DNA of 37,885 nucleotides from Marinilabiliales bacterium (GTDB taxonomy: Bacteria > Bacteroidota > Bacteroidia > Bacteroidales > PUMT01). Positions 34,683 to 37,885 of this stretch are shown here, piece after piece; position 1 is the stretch's first letter, and each line of letters begins with the position of its first letter. A program made the position numbers and the translations under genes. The notes below the pieces were generated by a model, which made no database searches, had not been told where the DNA came from, and saw nothing but the letters and a program-made list of their open reading frames with translations. Location: assembly GCA_007695015.1 (NCBI GenBank), contig REEN01000045.1:1-37885 (forward strand). The letters run 5' to 3'.

Positions 34683-35390
34683 ATGATAAATTATAAGATT
34701 ACCGGAGAGATGAAGCTTTCCGATATAGTTGACAGCGACAAGAGGGCGCTCGTTTTATTCCCGAGGTTCGGTATCGAGCCTGGTTTCGGCGACCATAATG
34801 TTGAAGAGGTATGCCTGAAAAGAGGCGTTGACCTGCAGTTTTTTTTGTTGATGGTCAACACCTTTCTCAACCCTGATTACTTCCCTGACAAACAGCTGAA
34901 GCGGGTTGATGTGGATATGCTGATCAGCTACCTTGCTGAATCGCACAATTACTATCTTGAAGAGAAAATTCCATACCTTCAGTCACTTATAAATAACTTT
35001 AAAAACAGGGTCGATCACCCTGCTGTATTACAGCTTGAAAAATTTTTCGACCAGTATATCGATGAGGTCAGGGATCACCTGGCGTATGAGGATGAGACGG
35101 CCTTCCCCTATATGGAACGGATATCCGCTTACGGCAAGTCACGCCTGCCTCTTGAGAAGATTGACTACTCGGTAGATGTATTTGAAGAGAGGCATGACAA
35201 TATCCAGGAGAAACTGTCTGATTTGAAGAATCTCCTCGTAAAATACTTTCCTCCGGCGGGAGACCGGTATATACGTATCAGGTTGCTGAACGAGCTGATT
35301 GATTTCGAGGAGGACCTGATAAACCATGCAAGGATTGAAGATAAGGTCCTTATCCCTGTTGTCAGGCAGCTCGAAAAACAGGTCAGGTAA
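34683..35390 (+). CDS. Hemerythrin-domain protein resembling RIC/ScdA, Cys-Cys motif absent
   Basis: The 235-residue cytoplasmic protein has an N-terminal DUF542-like region (residues 8-60: MKLSDIVDSDKRALVLFPRF) and a C-terminal four-helix hemerythrin-like domain. Likely diiron ligands are H88, H132/E136 (DHLAYEDE), H171 (ERHDN) and H215/E219 (NHARIEDK). In RIC/ScdA iron-sulfur repair proteins the DUF542 part carries a Cys-Cys-Gly-Gly motif; here the position reads PGFGD (residues 33-37), so iron delivery in the usual way looks unlikely. The LuxR-type regulator follows after 20 bp, so it may serve as an oxygen, nitric oxide or iron sensor for that regulator. The family call is by motif pattern. 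Confidence 0.82.
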   Translation: MINYKITGEMKLSDIVDSDKRALVLFPRFGIEPGFGDHNVEEVCLKRGVDLQFFLLMVNTFLNPDYFPDKQLKRVDVDMLISYLAESHNYYLEEKIPYLQSLINNFKNRVDHPAVLQLEKFFDQYIDEVRDHLAYEDETAFPYMERISAYGKSRLPLEKIDYSVDVFEERHDNIQEKLSDLKNLLVKYFPPAGDRYIRIRLLNELIDFEEDLINHARIEDKVLIPVVRQLEKQVR

Positions 35391-35410
35391 CACCTTGTAA
35401 TTAATGAAAT

Positions 35411-36103
35411 ATGAGCCAAACCATTCTCATAGCAGAACAGTCTGAGATAATCAGGAAAGGGTTGGTCCAGATAACCGGAAATTTCAACCTGTTTGACAAT
35501 ATCCATGAAATTTCCTGTAGCTCGAGACTTAAAACTTCCCTGACAAGGCTTGAACCTGATGTGCTGGTTATAAATCCTGCGCTGATTGATCCTGAAATGC
35601 AGCAGTGGCTTGCCGGTTACCGTGACCGGAAGAACGGGTCAGGCGCAGTTGATACGGATGACGGCAATGAATATGGAGATAATCGTGAAAATACCGGAAA
35701 ATATGAAATTAAGCCGGGCTACTTCAGGATTGCTGCGATTATCCACACCCTCATTGATGATGAATTAAAAGATCTGTTTGATGAGGTGATCCAGGTAGGT
35801 GATACCGGCCTGAAGATCAGGGGTAAAATCAACTCTATGCTAAGCAGGCCCGCTTCACCGGGCAGTCCCGTACATGATGATACATTGTCCAGCCGCGAAA
35901 AAGACGTTGTCAGGCTCCTGGCCAGGGGTTTGAGCAACAAAGAGATCTCCGAAGAGCTGTTTATCAGTCCCCACACAGTCATAACCCACCGCAAGAACAT
36001 AACCCGCAAACTCAATATTAAGTCCGTCGCCGGACTGATTGTATATGCCATCATCAACGGGATAGTCAATGTTGATGAATTGCATGATAATGGAAATGTA
36101 TAG
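35411..36103 (+). CDS. LuxR-type regulator with degenerate receiver domain
   Basis: The 230-residue protein has a receiver-like N-terminal domain and a C-terminal LuxR helix-turn-helix (about residues 157-215: LSSREKDVVRLLARGLSNKE and ISPHTVITHRKNITRKLNIK). In the receiver, the usual acidic pair reads E9-Q10 (ILIAEQSE) and the phospho-acceptor aspartate is replaced by Asn55 (DVLVINPAL). It therefore probably does not take part in normal phosphotransfer. An acidic, Gly/Asn-rich insert of about 30 residues follows near 72-100. No histidine kinase is nearby; its operon partner is the hemerythrin-like protein, and control of it through protein contact is an inference. Confidence 0.87.
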   Translation: MSQTILIAEQSEIIRKGLVQITGNFNLFDNIHEISCSSRLKTSLTRLEPDVLVINPALIDPEMQQWLAGYRDRKNGSGAVDTDDGNEYGDNRENTGKYEIKPGYFRIAAIIHTLIDDELKDLFDEVIQVGDTGLKIRGKINSMLSRPASPGSPVHDDTLSSREKDVVRLLARGLSNKEISEELFISPHTVITHRKNITRKLNIKSVAGLIVYAIINGIVNVDELHDNGNV

Positions 36104-36112
36104 ATGTTTATA

Positions 36113-36120
36113 TATATTTG
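36113..36120 (+). promoter_or_regulatory. Possible -7 element for the barrel-like gene
   Basis: TATATTTG matches TAnnTTTG, ten bases after the LuxR-type gene's stop and 40 bp before the ATG at 36160. No upstream TTG at suitable spacing was seen. Confidence 0.4.
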
Positions 36121-36159
36121 AGGCTGGAAAGAGTACCCTGTAATTATAAAAATTGCTTT

Positions 36160-37149
36160 ATGAGAACCCTCTGTTTCATATTCTTTTTGATGCTTATTGC
36201 TGAAACTGGCCTTTATTCTCAACCATGCTGTGGTGCAATAGCCGGCGGGATGGGTACTGCCGGAGCAAGAATGGGCCTGGGTACTGCAGCTCCCGGTAAT
36301 TTTCAGATGCAGTTTGCATATGATTTCAATTATATGGACCGCCTGTATGATGGCACTGTAAGGCTTGAGAACAATGACCTGATCAGGGTAATTCATACCG
36401 GTGTACTTGAGGTCAACTATGGGATAAGCCGGAGGCTGTCTGTTGCTGCGATGGGTGCATATACGGGACAGGAGATCGGATCGCGGAGGATAGACGGCAG
36501 CAGGCAGGTTGACTATATATGGGGGTTCGGCGACATCATACTGATGGCCAAATACAGGCTTATGAACCCTCTTGCCTGGAGTGGCTGGGAAGTTGCTGCC
36601 GGGATAGGTCCGAAACTTCCGACCGGAAGCTACAGGCTTGCCGGTTCAGAGGGAGAGGAGTTCGGCATGGAAATACAACCCGGTACAGGTTCTTTTGACG
36701 GTATCTCCTGGCTCAGTATTTCCAAAACACACCTGTTCATTCCCAATCTCAACCTCAGATCTGGTGTTACTTTTCGTTATGCCGGGAAAAACACCGGTTA
36801 CCAGGGCTCCAGGGTTTACGATTTCGGCAATGAGATACAGGCAAGTGCAGGCCTCAGTTACAGTTTTTATGCCGGGATTAACTGGGACCTGTTCGGTTTT
36901 ACCAGGTACCGGTACCAGGGTACTGACATGCTTGACGGCGATCGCGTTGAAACAATCGGAGGGCAATGGCTTTTTGCTTCCCCGGGCATCGGTGCTGCAG
37001 TTACGCCGAACCTCTCACTCATGGTGCTTGCAGACATGCCCCTTTACCATGATATTAAGGGGCCACAGCTTACCTCATCTTTCAGGGTTTCAGCGGGAAT
37101 TGTTTACAATATATCTGCCCGGCAAACGGTTACCTTAGCAAACCATTGA
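36160..37149 (+). CDS. Outer-membrane beta-barrel-like protein with N-terminal Cys pair
   Basis: The product (329 residues from the ATG at 36160) starts with a good signal peptide (MRTLCFIFFLMLIAETGLYSQ). An upstream in-frame TTG at 36118 would put 14 polar residues before it and is rejected. The mature N-terminus reads PCCGAIAGGMGTAG, then the chain alternates short strands with Gly and aromatic residues (QMQFAYDFNYMDRLYDG; GISRRLSVAAMGAYTGQE; WGFGDIILMAKYRL; FRVSAGIVYNIS), as in small outer-membrane barrels of the phenol-degradation MetA-like or transporter group. Function is unknown. It converges with the ArsF-like gene with a 20-base overlap; the adjacent cysteines at the mature N-terminus and the CxxC of that neighbour may be functionally linked (inference). 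Confidence 0.75.
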   Translation: MRTLCFIFFLMLIAETGLYSQPCCGAIAGGMGTAGARMGLGTAAPGNFQMQFAYDFNYMDRLYDGTVRLENNDLIRVIHTGVLEVNYGISRRLSVAAMGAYTGQEIGSRRIDGSRQVDYIWGFGDIILMAKYRLMNPLAWSGWEVAAGIGPKLPTGSYRLAGSEGEEFGMEIQPGTGSFDGISWLSISKTHLFIPNLNLRSGVTFRYAGKNTGYQGSRVYDFGNEIQASAGLSYSFYAGINWDLFGFTRYRYQGTDMLDGDRVETIGGQWLFASPGIGAAVTPNLSLMVLADMPLYHDIKGPQLTSSFRVSAGIVYNISARQTVTLANH

Positions 37150-37717
37150 GGGAGTTCATAAGAGATTGTTCGAACCGGTCAGGATCACGCTCAACAAACC
37201 GGAAGGCGTCTCTTGTAAGGTTTACCGTCTCTTCTTCTGAAACCAGGAGGAGCAGTTGCCGCCTGACCCGCAGATCCCTGATAATTTCCTGTTCCTGGCT
37301 GTCAGGATCACTCAGATTTATTCTTCTGAATATCAGCCGTCCGTTCTCAATTTCTTCCAGGTAATGCTTGTCCAGTAATTCGCCGAGTGCTTTGTCCAGT
37401 ATCAGGCATTCATCACAACGGGGCACAAAGTAGAAGTAGTAAAGATAAGCCTGGTTATTACCGGCCGGAAGAGCTGCCGGCGTGGTGACAGATGAGATGG
37501 TGCTGCCGGCTGATATGTCTGTAAACCCGTTAGTAGCCCCGTTTGCAATTCCGACTGTATATCCGCCGGCATTGGAGCATGCAGGTCTGACCGGCACCGG
37601 AAGGGTTATCAGAAAGACAAAGAACAGTGCAGAAACCGCTATCCTGAACGCGGTAACCGGAAGAGGCGTCACGGACTGCTTCCCGGATGTGGTTATATTG
37701 TATATGTATTTCATCAT
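37130..37717 (-). CDS. Periplasmic thioredoxin-like protein of the ArsF family
   Basis: The 195-residue protein has a signal or anchor segment (residues about 25-47) and then a thioredoxin-like core with the segment LYYFYFVPRCDECLILDKAL, in which C101-D-E-C104 is the active-site CxxC motif, followed by helices and the strand GRLIFRRINLSDPD. The pattern resembles the family annotated as nitrophenyl compound nitroreductase subunit ArsF, whose biochemical role is poorly defined. The 30-residue Gly/Ser/Thr-rich segment (about 50-85) is a linker. It is transcribed toward the barrel-like gene, and its start is preceded by a -7-like box at 37764-37771. Confidence 0.75.
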   Translation of the reverse strand: MMKYIYNITTSGKQSVTPLPVTAFRIAVSALFFVFLITLPVPVRPACSNAGGYTVGIANGATNGFTDISAGSTISSVTTPAALPAGNNQAYLYYFYFVPRCDECLILDKALGELLDKHYLEEIENGRLIFRRINLSDPDSQEQEIIRDLRVRRQLLLLVSEEETVNLTRDAFRFVERDPDRFEQSLMNSLNGLLR

Positions 37718-37763
37718 CTTATGGAATTAGTTCCTGTTAATGAGGGACCTTTTTATTAATCTG

Positions 37764-37771
37764 CAAATTTA
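37764..37771 (-). promoter_or_regulatory. Possible -7 element for the ArsF-like gene
   Basis: On the minus strand TAAATTTG (37771-37764) is a full match to TAnnTTTG about 47 bp upstream of the start at 37717, in an AT-rich stretch. The rest of the gap to the window end (to 37885) shows no gene. Confidence 0.4.
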
Positions 37772-37816
37772 ACAAGGACTTGCAATATTTATTCTGAAAT
37801 TTCCAATATTCCTATA

Positions 37817-37824
37817 TATATTTG
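37817..37824 (+). promoter_or_regulatory. Possible plus-strand -7 element near the window end
   Basis: TATATTTG matches TAnnTTTG in the plus direction. Any gene it serves would begin beyond the window, so this rests on the consensus match alone. Confidence 0.25.
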
Positions 37825-37885
37825 TAAATATAATTATATGTGGCTAATATTTTGAATAGAAATAGTTTGTCTGACAGGTTTCTGA

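Noticed and set aside
36118-36159. Upstream TTG start for the barrel-like protein
   Set aside because: It would place polar residues in front of a complete signal peptide that begins at the ATG at 36160.

Overview
The window looks like a contiguous chromosomal segment of a free-living or environmental Bacteroidota, most likely Bacteroidales-like. The evidence is the TamL lipoprotein paired with TamB, the many SPII lipoproteins, a carboxypeptidase-like domain fused to a TonB-dependent receptor, a serine-type sulfatase, DUF4625 and DUF1684 proteins, the small PII-like protein next to an RND pump, weak Shine-Dalgarno sequences, and several matches to the Bacteroidota -7 element TAnnTTTG. No tRNA, rRNA, IS element, integrase, phage gene or CRISPR array was recognised. 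No gene-free stretch exceeds 300 bases; the longest, 1006-1236, holds a 16-bp tandem repeat.

Layout. 73-1740: a Tat/lipoprotein sugar-phosphate-isomerase-like TIM barrel and a DUF4168 protein. 1744-9690 (minus): tamB followed by tamL, an envelope assembly module. 9851-12659: an unknown lipoprotein, a Gfo/Idh/MocA oxidoreductase and a UDP-GlcNAc 2-epimerase. 12846-19479: a tetR - tolC-like - adaptor - RND permease - PII-like operon closed by a clear intrinsic terminator. 19585-21600: a periplasmic TPR/PD40/SPOR-like protein, convergent with a Tat-exported oxidoreductase (21594-22952, minus). 23034-28660: a YhaO-like nuclease, a YhaN-like ATPase with a membrane hairpin, and a serine-type sulfatase, tightly packed. 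28724-30333: a divergent lipoprotein and DUF1684 pair.

30501-34490 (minus) is the most interesting block: a His/Cys-rich membrane protein, a TonB-dependent receptor, and two DUF4625 lipoproteins with histidine clusters. It reads as an outer-membrane metal-acquisition operon; the metal is not determined by the sequence, though zinc is the first guess. Divergently transcribed from it (34683-36103) is a hemerythrin-like protein resembling RIC/ScdA but without the usual Cys-Cys motif, followed by a LuxR-type regulator whose receiver domain has lost its phospho-acceptor aspartate. The shared intergenic region has candidate -7 boxes in both directions and nested inverted repeats between them. The window ends with an outer-membrane barrel-like protein (36160-37149) convergent with a periplasmic thioredoxin-like ArsF-family protein (37130-37717, minus).

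Three separate GC-rich degenerate minisatellites lie at gene 3' ends (16-, about 24- and about 18-bp periods), and tamB carries two in-frame repeat tracts, so slippage-prone repeats appear to be a general property of this genome.
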